Of a DNA stretch of 64,000 nt, positions 21,515 through 28,509 are shown piece by piece (within the stretch, counting starts at the first letter, position 1; each line of letters begins with the position of its first letter). A program made the translations under genes and the position numbers. Source of the stretch: Paenarthrobacter sp. GOM3 (GTDB lineage Bacteria > Actinomycetota > Actinomycetes > Actinomycetales > Micrococcaceae); the NCBI RefSeq assembly GCF_018215265.2, contig NZ_CP136562.1, positions 2,790,001 through 2,854,000 on the forward strand. The letters run 5' to 3'. A model generated the notes under the pieces. It saw only the letters and a program-made list of their open reading frames with translations. It did not search any database and had not been told where the DNA came from.

Positions 21515-21991
21515 ATGACTACGCCACTCCGGAAGAGCCTCTACGTTGGATTTGCCGGCCTCTCCATCATCGGTACGGCCGCGGCCTGCGCCCCCAAAGC
21601 CGAGTCACCGTCCGTGGAGACTCCCGCTACCCAGAACGGCGGCCAGGTCTCAACCACCGCTCCGTCGTCACAGGCTGCCGCAGCCGGCGGGCAGTCCAGC
21701 TACAAGGACGGCACCTATAGCGCGGATGGAACCTATACCTCCCCGAACGGCCAGGAAACGGTTGGCGTAGAGCTGACGCTGGCTGCGGACAAGGTCACTG
21801 CGGTCAACATCACAACGCATCCCTCAAATCCGAACACCAAGAAGTTCCAAGGCGAATTTGCCAGTGGCATCGCGGGCCAGATTGTCGGCAAGGACATCGA
21901 TGAACTGAACGTCTCCAAGGTGGCTGGTTCGTCCCTGACCTCCGGCGGCTTCAACGAAGCCGTGGAACAGATCAAGTCCCAGGCCAAGTAG
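21515..21991 (+). CDS. FMN-binding domain protein, exported, putatively flavinylated
   Basis: This small redox carrier has 158 residues. The N-terminus (MTTPLRKSLYVGFAGLSIIG then TAAAC) is a hydrophobic export signal ending in a weak lipobox, with Cys25 as candidate lipid anchor. A Ser/Thr/Ala linker to about residue 62 leads into an FMN-bind domain (YKDGTYSADGTYTSPNG, VELTLAADKVTAVNI). The sequence AGSSLTS (137-143) sits where such domains carry the [ST]GA[ST] motif that ApbE modifies with FMN through a phosphoester bond, so Ser140 is the candidate acceptor. The next gene is apbE. An earlier ATG at 21452 is in frame, but it adds charged residues before the signal. Confidence 0.82.
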   Translation: MTTPLRKSLYVGFAGLSIIGTAAACAPKAESPSVETPATQNGGQVSTTAPSSQAAAAGGQSSYKDGTYSADGTYTSPNGQETVGVELTLAADKVTAVNITTHPSNPNTKKFQGEFASGIAGQIVGKDIDELNVSKVAGSSLTSGGFNEAVEQIKSQAK

Positions 21992-21996
21992 CAGCC

Positions 21997-22869
21997 ATGC
22001 CGCACCCAGGCTGGAGCCTTTTCGGCTTCGAGGGGATAGGTACCCAGTGGGAAATTTCGACGCCGGACGCCCTGGCCGCCGGGGTCCGGAACCAATTGCT
22101 TGACACAGTTTCCGCTTACGACGAAGTGTGGTCCCGGTTCCGGCCGGACTCGCTGGTGTCCAGCCTGTCCCGCAGCCCTGGGCGCATCACGCTTCCTGAT
22201 TACGCACGTGGCTTGCACAGGGTCTATTCGGCCCTGTACCGGCTCAGTGATGGAAGGATGACCCCGCTCATCGGGAGCAGCCTTGAGCGGCTCGGCTACG
22301 ACGCCGGTTACACCTTGGCAACCTCGGGCAGCCCGCAGGCCCCACCCCGGTGGGAAGGCACCCTGGAGTGGACAGGCCGGGAACTCATGGTCACCAAACC
22401 AGTGGTCCTCGACGTCGGCGCCGCGGGGAAGGGCCAGTTGGTGGATCTCCTGGGGGACGTCCTGCAGGCTTCCGGCCATACCGATTTCCTTGTGGACGGC
22501 AGCGGCGACATGCTGCATGCCGGTACGCATCCGGTCATCGTTGCGTTGGAGCATCCCTATAACCCGAAGCAGGCCATTGGCACCGTGGAACTGGCCAACT
22601 CCGCGTTGTGCGCCTCGGCATCCAACAGACGCGCCTGGGGTGATGGGCTGCATCATGTATTGGATGGCGCCACTGGCAGGCCCATCGAGACCACTGTTGC
22701 GACGTGGACCATGGCTGCGAGCGCCTTGGAGGCGGATGCGCTGGCCACGGCATTGTTCATGATGGATCCGGGGCCTTTGGAGGACGAGTTTGAGTTCTCG
22801 TGGCTCAAGGTGTCATCGGCGGGTGCTGCCACGTATTCGGCGGTATTTGAGGGGAGACTGTTTTCATGA
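21997..22869 (+). CDS. apbE: FAD:protein FMN transferase (ApbE family)
   Basis: ApbE enzymes move FMN from FAD to a Ser/Thr of target proteins, with Mg2+. The product has 290 residues. Family features are EVWSRFRPDSLVSSLS (47-59), the core LDVGAAGKGQLVDLL (138-152), VDGSGDMLHAG (167-176), HHVLDGATGRPI and the late ADALATALF metal/nucleotide segment. Its substrate is presumably the FMN-binding protein 5 bp upstream. No signal peptide is seen, unlike most ApbE proteins, which work outside the membrane. It overlaps the next gene by 4 bp. Confidence 0.92.
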   Translation: MPHPGWSLFGFEGIGTQWEISTPDALAAGVRNQLLDTVSAYDEVWSRFRPDSLVSSLSRSPGRITLPDYARGLHRVYSALYRLSDGRMTPLIGSSLERLGYDAGYTLATSGSPQAPPRWEGTLEWTGRELMVTKPVVLDVGAAGKGQLVDLLGDVLQASGHTDFLVDGSGDMLHAGTHPVIVALEHPYNPKQAIGTVELANSALCASASNRRAWGDGLHHVLDGATGRPIETTVATWTMAASALEADALATALFMMDPGPLEDEFEFSWLKVSSAGAATYSAVFEGRLFS

Positions 22870-24368
22870 TTGCCGCTAAGTCCCGACTGGATACCTGGTT
22901 GGGCCGCTTCACCATGTACCGCTTGATTCTCTGGGTCCTTGGCATCCTGGTTGCCTACAGTATGGTCCTGAACGTGCTGGGTTGGCTGACGTTCGGCATC
23001 CCGGAGATGCTGGTGCACCTGGTCCTCTGCGTTGGCCTGACGTACTTGTCCAACCGCCTGCTGGCCTTGTTGTTCCGTGTCAGGCCGCACTCGGAGTCCT
23101 CGCTCATCACAGGGCTTCTGCTGTACTTCCTGTTCCGGCCGGCGTTCGGGGCAACTGACATGGCCGGGGTGGCGCTGGCCTGCGTGTTGGCGAGCGTTTC
23201 CAAGTACGCGCTGGCTTTCCGTGGCCGGCACATCTTCAACCCGGCCGCGGCCGGTGCTTTCCTGACTGGCCTGACGGGCCTGAACATCGCGACCTGGTGG
23301 GCAGCGACTCCGGCGATGCTCTGGCTCCTGGTGCCCGGGGTGCTGGTTGTCCTGTACCGCACCCGGAAGATGCTCATGGCCACGGTGTTCCTGGTAGCCG
23401 CCACCGGGATCATCACCACTGAACTCCTGAGCCGCGGCATGACGTTCGGACAGGCCCTGTGGCAGCCCCTGGCTCAGCGTCCCTTGCTGTTTTTTGTGGG
23501 ATTCATGCTTTCGGAGCCACTCACCCTCCCTCCCCGACGCTGGCAGCAGTTGGCGCTTGCCGCCGTCGTGGGTGTTGTCTTTGCTGTCCCCTACAACCTC
23601 GGTTTCGTTGCCAACTCCCCGGAACTGGCGTTGCTGCTTGGCAACCTCATCGCGTTCTTCCTGGGCCAGCGGGGCGGTGTCGAACTGGTCTTCAAGGGTT
23701 CGCGTGCTTTGACGCCGGGGAGCACGGAGTTCAGGTTCGAACCTCAGCGGCCTGTCAGGTTCGCCGCAGGCCAGTTCATGGAATTGAACCTGCCGCATTC
23801 CGGCTCCGATGGGAAGGGTCGTCGCCGGGTCTTCAGCATGACCAACCCGCCGGGCGCGGCGGAGGTGACGTTCGGCGTCGGCACGGCTGAGCCGTTGTCC
23901 ACAGCCAAAAGGGCATTGTTGGCGCTTAGTCCCGGAGATACCGTCTCAGCGACGGCGGTGGGTGGTGACTTCCTCCTCCCGCACGACGCCGGCAAACCAG
24001 TGCTGCTGGTGGCGGCAGGGATCGGGATCACGCCGTTCCTGTCGCAGCTTGCGTCCGATGCGGGACAGCGGGACACGGTGGTGCTGTACCTCGCCAAAAG
24101 CAGCGCCGAACTGGCCGGAACCAGCCGGCTGGAAGCCTCGGGGGCGAAAGTGATTGCCCGGCTCGCGGACGGTTCCACTCCCCCGGAATTCATGCACGAC
24201 GCCGGAACGTCACGGATCGATGCAGGGCGCCTGAAGGAGCTGGTGCCGGATATCGACGAACGGGAGGTGTTTGTCTCCGGTTCGCCCTCAAGCGTGGACT
24301 CGCTGCGGGCGGCCGCCCGCGGTGCAGGTGCCCGACGCGTTCATGTGGACTCATTCGCGGGGTACTGA
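22866..24368 (+). CDS. NqrB/RnfD-like membrane domain fused to ferredoxin reductase-like domain
   Basis: This 500-residue fusion has an N-terminal half (about 15-265) with eight to ten hydrophobic helices. It carries RnfD/NqrB-like signatures: SSLITGLLLYFLFRP, GRHIFNPAAAGAFLTG and FFVGFMLSEPLTLPP. From about residue 275 a flavoprotein reductase domain follows, with FAD motif RRRVFS (319-324), NAD(P)-loop AAGIGITPF (383-391) and the C-terminal FAGY typical of ferredoxin/flavohaemoglobin reductases. Inference: electrons pass from cytosolic NAD(P)H through the flavin domain across the membrane to the exported FMN protein. It is the third gene of the cassette and overlaps apbE by 4 bp. Confidence 0.85.
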   Translation: MIAAKSRLDTWLGRFTMYRLILWVLGILVAYSMVLNVLGWLTFGIPEMLVHLVLCVGLTYLSNRLLALLFRVRPHSESSLITGLLLYFLFRPAFGATDMAGVALACVLASVSKYALAFRGRHIFNPAAAGAFLTGLTGLNIATWWAATPAMLWLLVPGVLVVLYRTRKMLMATVFLVAATGIITTELLSRGMTFGQALWQPLAQRPLLFFVGFMLSEPLTLPPRRWQQLALAAVVGVVFAVPYNLGFVANSPELALLLGNLIAFFLGQRGGVELVFKGSRALTPGSTEFRFEPQRPVRFAAGQFMELNLPHSGSDGKGRRRVFSMTNPPGAAEVTFGVGTAEPLSTAKRALLALSPGDTVSATAVGGDFLLPHDAGKPVLLVAAGIGITPFLSQLASDAGQRDTVVLYLAKSSAELAGTSRLEASGAKVIARLADGSTPPEFMHDAGTSRIDAGRLKELVPDIDEREVFVSGSPSSVDSLRAAARGAGARRVHVDSFAGY

Positions 24369-24464
24369 ACAAGTCCTCACCAACGCGGGGTTGCGGTTTT
24401 CATTTGCGGGTCAGTGGCTGCTAAGCTCTAGGACGTCCCACCGGCAACGGAGGGAACCCTGGAT

Positions 24465-24537
24465 GCCCTCGTAGCTCAGGGGATAGAGCGTCTGCCTCCG
24501 GAGCAGAAGGCCGTAGGTTCGAATCCTATCGAGGGCA
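24465..24537 (+). tRNA. tRNA-Arg (anticodon CCG)
   Basis: This 73-nt cloverleaf has acceptor arms GCCCTCG and CGAGGGC, D-loop GCTCAGGGGATAGAGC, anticodon loop CTCCGGA (anticodon CCG, reading CGG), and T-arm GTTCGAATCC. The discriminator is A and CCA is not encoded. A strong intrinsic terminator follows within 6 bp. Confidence 0.97.
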
Positions 24538-24542
24538 CATCG

Positions 24543-24577
24543 AAATACCCCGCCAGCCCTGCTGGCGGGGTATTTTT
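24543..24577 (+). terminator. Intrinsic terminator of tRNA-Arg
   Basis: The hairpin AATACCCCGCCAG / CTGGCGGGGTATT with loop CCCTG is followed directly by a T-run. Confidence 0.92.
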
Positions 24578-24693
24578 GTCTCCCGGTTACCCACTATCAC
24601 TTCGGGGCTTGCCGGGTCTCCAACACTATTTTGTCCGCCCCTGCTCCTAGGCTGATCCCAGATGGTCATAGTCCATAGCCAAAGGGGTTTGCC

Positions 24694-25737
24694 GTGATTT
24701 GCTCAATCGTCCCGCCGTACATGCTCCGTAGGATTGCTGCGCAAAACGAACCCCGCCTGCGGGCAGTTGCCAGGGCGGCCAAGGAATCCCTGCTGCACAT
24801 CAAGGACCTGCAGGCCATTCGGACGGCGCCCCTTCCAGCGGCACCGCCCAGCGCGCGCCAAGCCAAGCCTGGGCCACCGAAGCGGACCATCTACGACGCC
24901 GGGAGCCTGGAAACGCTGCCGGGCCGTGTCGTCCGGAAGGAAGGCGCCCCGGCGGTCGGGGACCCCGCCGCGGACGAAGCCTATGAAGGCTTGGGAAACA
25001 CCCACCGGCTATACGGCGAGATCTTCGGCCGGGATTCCATTGACGACGCCGGGCTCCCCCTCGACGCATCCGTTCACTACGGCAAGCTGTACGACAATGC
25101 CTTCTGGGATGGAAGCCAAATGGTCTTCGGCGATGGGGACGGCCAGATCTTCCAGCGCTTCACCAAGTCCGTGAGCGTTATCGGCCACGAGCTGGCCCAC
25201 GGCGTGACCCAGTACACCGCCAATCTCGCTTATCGCAACCAGGCCGGGGCCCTCAATGAGTCGATGTCGGACGTCTTCGGGGTGCTCGTGGAGCAGTTCG
25301 CGAAGAAGGAATCCGTTGAGCAGGCCAGTTGGCTTATCGGCGAGGGCCTCTTTACCGATCAGGTCCAGGGCGCCGCTCTTCGCTCCATGAAGGCGCCCGG
25401 TACCGCATACGACGACGACGTCCTGGGCAAGGACCCCCAGCCGGACTCCATGGACACGTACGTCAGGACCAGTGCCGACAACGGCGGTGTGCACATCAAT
25501 TCGGGCATCCCCAACAGGGCCTTTTACCTGGTTAGCGCCGCTTTGGGAGGCAACGCCTGGGAGGCTCCCGGCCAGATTTGGTACGGCACGTTGACCAGTG
25601 GGTCGCTGCCCGCGACCTGCACCTTCGGAAAATTTGCCAGGACCACGGCCGCCACGGCAGAAGAACTGTTCGGTGCGGGTTCAGCGGAGCATGACGCCGT
25701 CCTGAAGGCGTGGGACACTGTGAAGGTCAAGGTTTAG
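24694..25737 (+). CDS. Protealysin-type M4 metalloprotease
   Basis: This thermolysin-family zinc endopeptidase has 347 residues. The zinc/catalytic motif HELAH is at 165-169, the third ligand is Glu189 in ALNESMSDVFG, and the transition-state His lies in GGVHINSGI near 266. The N-terminal SIVPPYMLRRIA matches the short protealysin-type propeptide with its PPY/PPL motif, and PKRTIYDAG (about 62-70) resembles the start of mature protealysins. No Sec signal peptide is visible. The next gene encodes an emfourin-like inhibitor, the partner known for protealysin. Confidence 0.92.
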   Translation: MICSIVPPYMLRRIAAQNEPRLRAVARAAKESLLHIKDLQAIRTAPLPAAPPSARQAKPGPPKRTIYDAGSLETLPGRVVRKEGAPAVGDPAADEAYEGLGNTHRLYGEIFGRDSIDDAGLPLDASVHYGKLYDNAFWDGSQMVFGDGDGQIFQRFTKSVSVIGHELAHGVTQYTANLAYRNQAGALNESMSDVFGVLVEQFAKKESVEQASWLIGEGLFTDQVQGAALRSMKAPGTAYDDDVLGKDPQPDSMDTYVRTSADNGGVHINSGIPNRAFYLVSAALGGNAWEAPGQIWYGTLTSGSLPATCTFGKFARTTAATAEELFGAGSAEHDAVLKAWDTVKVKV

Positions 25738-25816
25738 TCAGCTGGCGGGACCCACGGCCGTGTTCAGACCCGCCGGGTGACTGGCATCTGAAGGTCAAGC
25801 GAGAAGCAGCCGGGTC

Positions 25817-26119
25817 ATGAAGATCACCGTCCAACGCAGTGGAGGAATCGCGGCGATGACGCGCGTCTGGATCGTCGAGGCCGTGTCTTCCGACGAGAAG
25901 GAACGGTGGGTTCCGATCGTTGAGGCGTGCCCATGGGACGAGGCACAGGCCATGGACCGCACGCTGAACGAACCGGATCGCTTCATGTACTCGATCAGGG
26001 CCGGCCAGCGCCGCGCCACCCTCCCCGAGTGGGCCGTTACGGGCCCGTGGCAGGAACTGGTGGAGTGCGCCAAGGCTGAGGGCTCGGAGTCACGCGGGAC
26101 GCGGGGCGGTCGGCGCTGA
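25817..26119 (+). CDS. Emfourin-like inhibitor of the adjacent M4 protease
   Basis: This small protein of 100 residues starts MKITVQRSGGIAAMTRVWIV, the signature opening (KI-x-RSGG) of emfourin/protealin-type inhibitors, which bind and block protealysins. Other family-like features are the PDRFMYSIRAG segment and the late GPWQELVECAK. The C-terminus is basic. It lies 79 bp downstream of the protease on the same strand, the classic protease-inhibitor bicistron. The assignment rests on recall of the family and on context. Confidence 0.75.
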   Translation: MKITVQRSGGIAAMTRVWIVEAVSSDEKERWVPIVEACPWDEAQAMDRTLNEPDRFMYSIRAGQRRATLPEWAVTGPWQELVECAKAEGSESRGTRGGRR

Positions 26120-26127
26120 CGCGAAGG

Positions 26128-27096
26128 CTAGATGGCCTCGGCCAACTGACCGCGGAACGCCCGGCGATAGCTCTGTGGGCTGGTGTCCAGCACCTTGGTG
26201 AAGTGGTGCCGGAGAAGCACCGAATGCCCAAACCCTGCCTCGCGGGCGATCTCGTCGATGTTCAGTTCCGTACTCTCCAGCAGTTCCTGGGCCCTTAGCA
26301 CGCGTTGGGAATTCAGCCATGCGGCGGGTGTTGCTCCGGTTTCCGCACGGAACCGGCGAGCGAACGTGCGGGGAGACATGTGGAGCCGGGCGGCGAGGTC
26401 GTTGACGCTGTGCTCGTGGTCAAGGTGCTGCACCATCCAGCGAAGGAGTTCCTCCATGGGCGCTGATCCGCATTGCGGCATGGGACGGTCGATGAACTGG
26501 GCCTGGCCGCCGTCGCGGTGCGGTGGAACTACCATGTCGCGGGCGATGGCCGCGGCGACGTTGGCTCCCAGCTCGACGCGGACCAGGTGAAGGCACGCAT
26601 CGATTCCGGCTGCCGTACCCGCACTGGTGATGATGGTGCCGTCCTGGACGTAAAGGACATTCTCGTCCACCATGATCTCCGGGTAGCGCGCTGCGAGGTC
26701 CTGGGAGTAGTGCCAATGGGTGGTGCAGCGGCGCCCGTCCAACAAACCGGCCCGGGCCAGCGCGTAAGCCCCTGAACAGATGGACATGACCCATGCTCCC
26801 CGCGCATGTGCCGCGCGCAGGGCCTCCAGCACGGACTCGGGTAGCTCTTGGTCCCGGCCGAAAGGCGTCATGATCACGAGGTCCGCATCGGCTGCAGCCT
26901 CAAGACCGTTCTCCACATGCAGGGAGAGTCCCGCCTTCATCCGGATATCGCCCGGTTCCGGGGCACAGACCCGGAAATCGAAGCCCGGAACTCCGGCGCC
27001 CCGGTCTGTCCTGTCAATGCCGAACACTTCAAAAGCCGTGCCGAATTCGAAGATCGAGAAGTTGGGGACAACGATCACCGCCACTGATTTCAACAT
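26128..27096 (-). CDS. GlxA-type regulator: DJ-1/PfpI domain plus AraC HTH
   Basis: This 322-residue transcription factor has an N-terminal class I glutamine-amidotransferase-like domain (about 1-190), with the nucleophile-elbow Cys107 in SICSGAYALA and a His in CTTHWHYS. The C-terminal AraC HTH pair (about 220-318) reads LAARLHMSPRTFARRFRAET and AREAGFGHSVLLRHHFTK. The architecture matches GlxA/AdpA-type regulators. The ligand and targets cannot be deduced. It converges on the emfourin gene and is divergent from the small membrane protein gene. Confidence 0.9.
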   Translation of the reverse strand: MLKSVAVIVVPNFSIFEFGTAFEVFGIDRTDRGAGVPGFDFRVCAPEPGDIRMKAGLSLHVENGLEAAADADLVIMTPFGRDQELPESVLEALRAAHARGAWVMSICSGAYALARAGLLDGRRCTTHWHYSQDLAARYPEIMVDENVLYVQDGTIITSAGTAAGIDACLHLVRVELGANVAAAIARDMVVPPHRDGGQAQFIDRPMPQCGSAPMEELLRWMVQHLDHEHSVNDLAARLHMSPRTFARRFRAETGATPAAWLNSQRVLRAQELLESTELNIDEIAREAGFGHSVLLRHHFTKVLDTSPQSYRRAFRGQLAEAI

Positions 27097-27177
27097 ACAT
27101 CCAGTGTGGCAGAAAATTATCTAAATGGGGCATTTCTGCCACTGTTTCTTCGTCCGCCACAGGAGCAGGCTGGAGGC

Positions 27178-27348
27178 ATGGAAATCTTCGGAGTCATCCT
27201 CTTCATCGTCCTCCTCACCGCCGTCGCAGCCACCGTTTCAGCCCTGTTGAAGGATGGCCGCGGCCACAACCCGCCGATCAACTCCAAGGAACCGTGGAGC
27301 GCTTTCGACGCTCCAAGCAGCCCGTATTGGAATCCCCGCATCTACTGA
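27178..27348 (+). CDS. Small single-pass membrane protein
   Basis: From the ATG at 27178 the product has 56 residues: one hydrophobic helix (IFGVILFIVLLTAVAATVSA) and then a polar tail ending in SPYWNPRIY. AGGAG lies about 13 bases upstream. The frame is open to 27106, but the extra residues are not signal-like and overlap the divergent promoter region of the GlxA-type gene. No family is recognised. It might be a membrane-anchored modulator; function unknown. Confidence 0.6.
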   Translation: MEIFGVILFIVLLTAVAATVSALLKDGRGHNPPINSKEPWSAFDAPSSPYWNPRIY

Positions 27349-27503
27349 GGAATCCAACGGCCCTGCCATCCAACCCGCAGCCCGCCCTCATCCATTCTTT
27401 GATCGACGCCCGACCCTTCGCGGAATTCTGCAGGATTCCCCGAACGGCGGGCGTCCCTACGTTCCGGACCCGTCCGGCGGCGGCATGGACTAGATTCGCT
27501 TGC

Positions 27504-28496
27504 ATGATCCAAACCTCAGCCCGGCTCCTCCAACTCTTGTCGCTGTTGCAGGTTCGCCGGGAGTGGACCGGACCAGACCTGGCTGACCGCATGGGCGTCA
27601 CCGAACGGACAGTGCGCCGCGACATCGACAAGCTCCGCAACCTCGGCTACCCCATTCATGCCACCCCCGGAATCGCCGGCGGCTACCAGCTCGGCGCGGG
27701 TGCGCAGCTCCCACCGCTCCTCCTGGACGACAACGAAGCGTTGGCCGTCGCCTTGGGCCTGAACTCCGTGGCCGCAGGCCCGGTGGCCGGAATCGGGGAA
27801 GCCTCGGTGCGTGCGTTGGCAAAGCTGGAACAGGTCCTGCCCTCCAGGCTTCGCCCTAAGTTCGCCATGTTGAAGGCGGCCGTAACCACCCTTCCCAGCA
27901 ATGCAGCGAGCGTCGATCCGCAACAGTTAACCGTTGTTTCGGCCGCGATCTCGGACAGGCGGCAGATTTCCTTCGAGTACGTCAGGTCCGACGGCGATTC
28001 GGCGCGTCGGCTGGTGGAACCCTACAGGCTGGTGGACACCGGCCGCCGCTGGTACCTGGTGGCCTGGGACCTGGAGCGCGAAGATTGGCGGACATTCCGG
28101 GCCGACCGCTTTGCTTCCCTGCCCACGGAACGCAAGAAGTACACGCCACGGCCGTTGCCTGCAGAAGACCTGGCAGCCTACGTACAGCAGTCCATTACCC
28201 GTTCGCCGTACAGGTTCGACGTCGTCGTGCGGCTCCGGGCGCCGCTCGCCGAGGTGGCCGCCGTCGTCAGTCCCCAGTACGCGACGTTGACGGCCGACGG
28301 CGACCAGGCCACCATCCTGCGCTCCGGTTGGGACAACCTGGCTACCCCTGCGGCCTACCTGGCGTCCTTGGACATGGATTTCGAGATCCTCGAGCCTGGG
28401 GAATTCAGGACCTTCGCCTTGGACCTATCCCATCGCCTGCGCGCAGCGGCCGGGACTGTGACGGAGGACGCGGACGCCGGTTCCAAGCCACAGTAG
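27504..28496 (+). CDS. WYL-domain transcriptional regulator
   Basis: The product has 330 residues. The N-terminal HTH_11-type winged helix reads MIQTSARLLQLLSLLQVRRE and ERTVRRDIDKLRNLGYPI. The central linker has the LPPLLLDDNEALAVALGL segment typical of YafY-like proteins. The WYL domain (about 165-245) contains VEPYRLVDTGRRWYLVAWD, a ligand-sensing SH3-like fold, and a C-terminal extension follows. ATG at 27504 is chosen because the upstream in-frame sequence is not protein-like. It ends 13 bp before hrpA and is probably co-transcribed. Confidence 0.9.
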   Translation: MIQTSARLLQLLSLLQVRREWTGPDLADRMGVTERTVRRDIDKLRNLGYPIHATPGIAGGYQLGAGAQLPPLLLDDNEALAVALGLNSVAAGPVAGIGEASVRALAKLEQVLPSRLRPKFAMLKAAVTTLPSNAASVDPQQLTVVSAAISDRRQISFEYVRSDGDSARRLVEPYRLVDTGRRWYLVAWDLEREDWRTFRADRFASLPTERKKYTPRPLPAEDLAAYVQQSITRSPYRFDVVVRLRAPLAEVAAVVSPQYATLTADGDQATILRSGWDNLATPAAYLASLDMDFEILEPGEFRTFALDLSHRLRAAAGTVTEDADAGSKPQ

Positions 28497-28509
28497 ACTG
28501 ACAGCAGCC

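Noticed and set aside
24465..24577. tRNA-Arg as an integration site
   Set aside because: No repeated 3' tRNA fragment, integrase or phage genes nearby.
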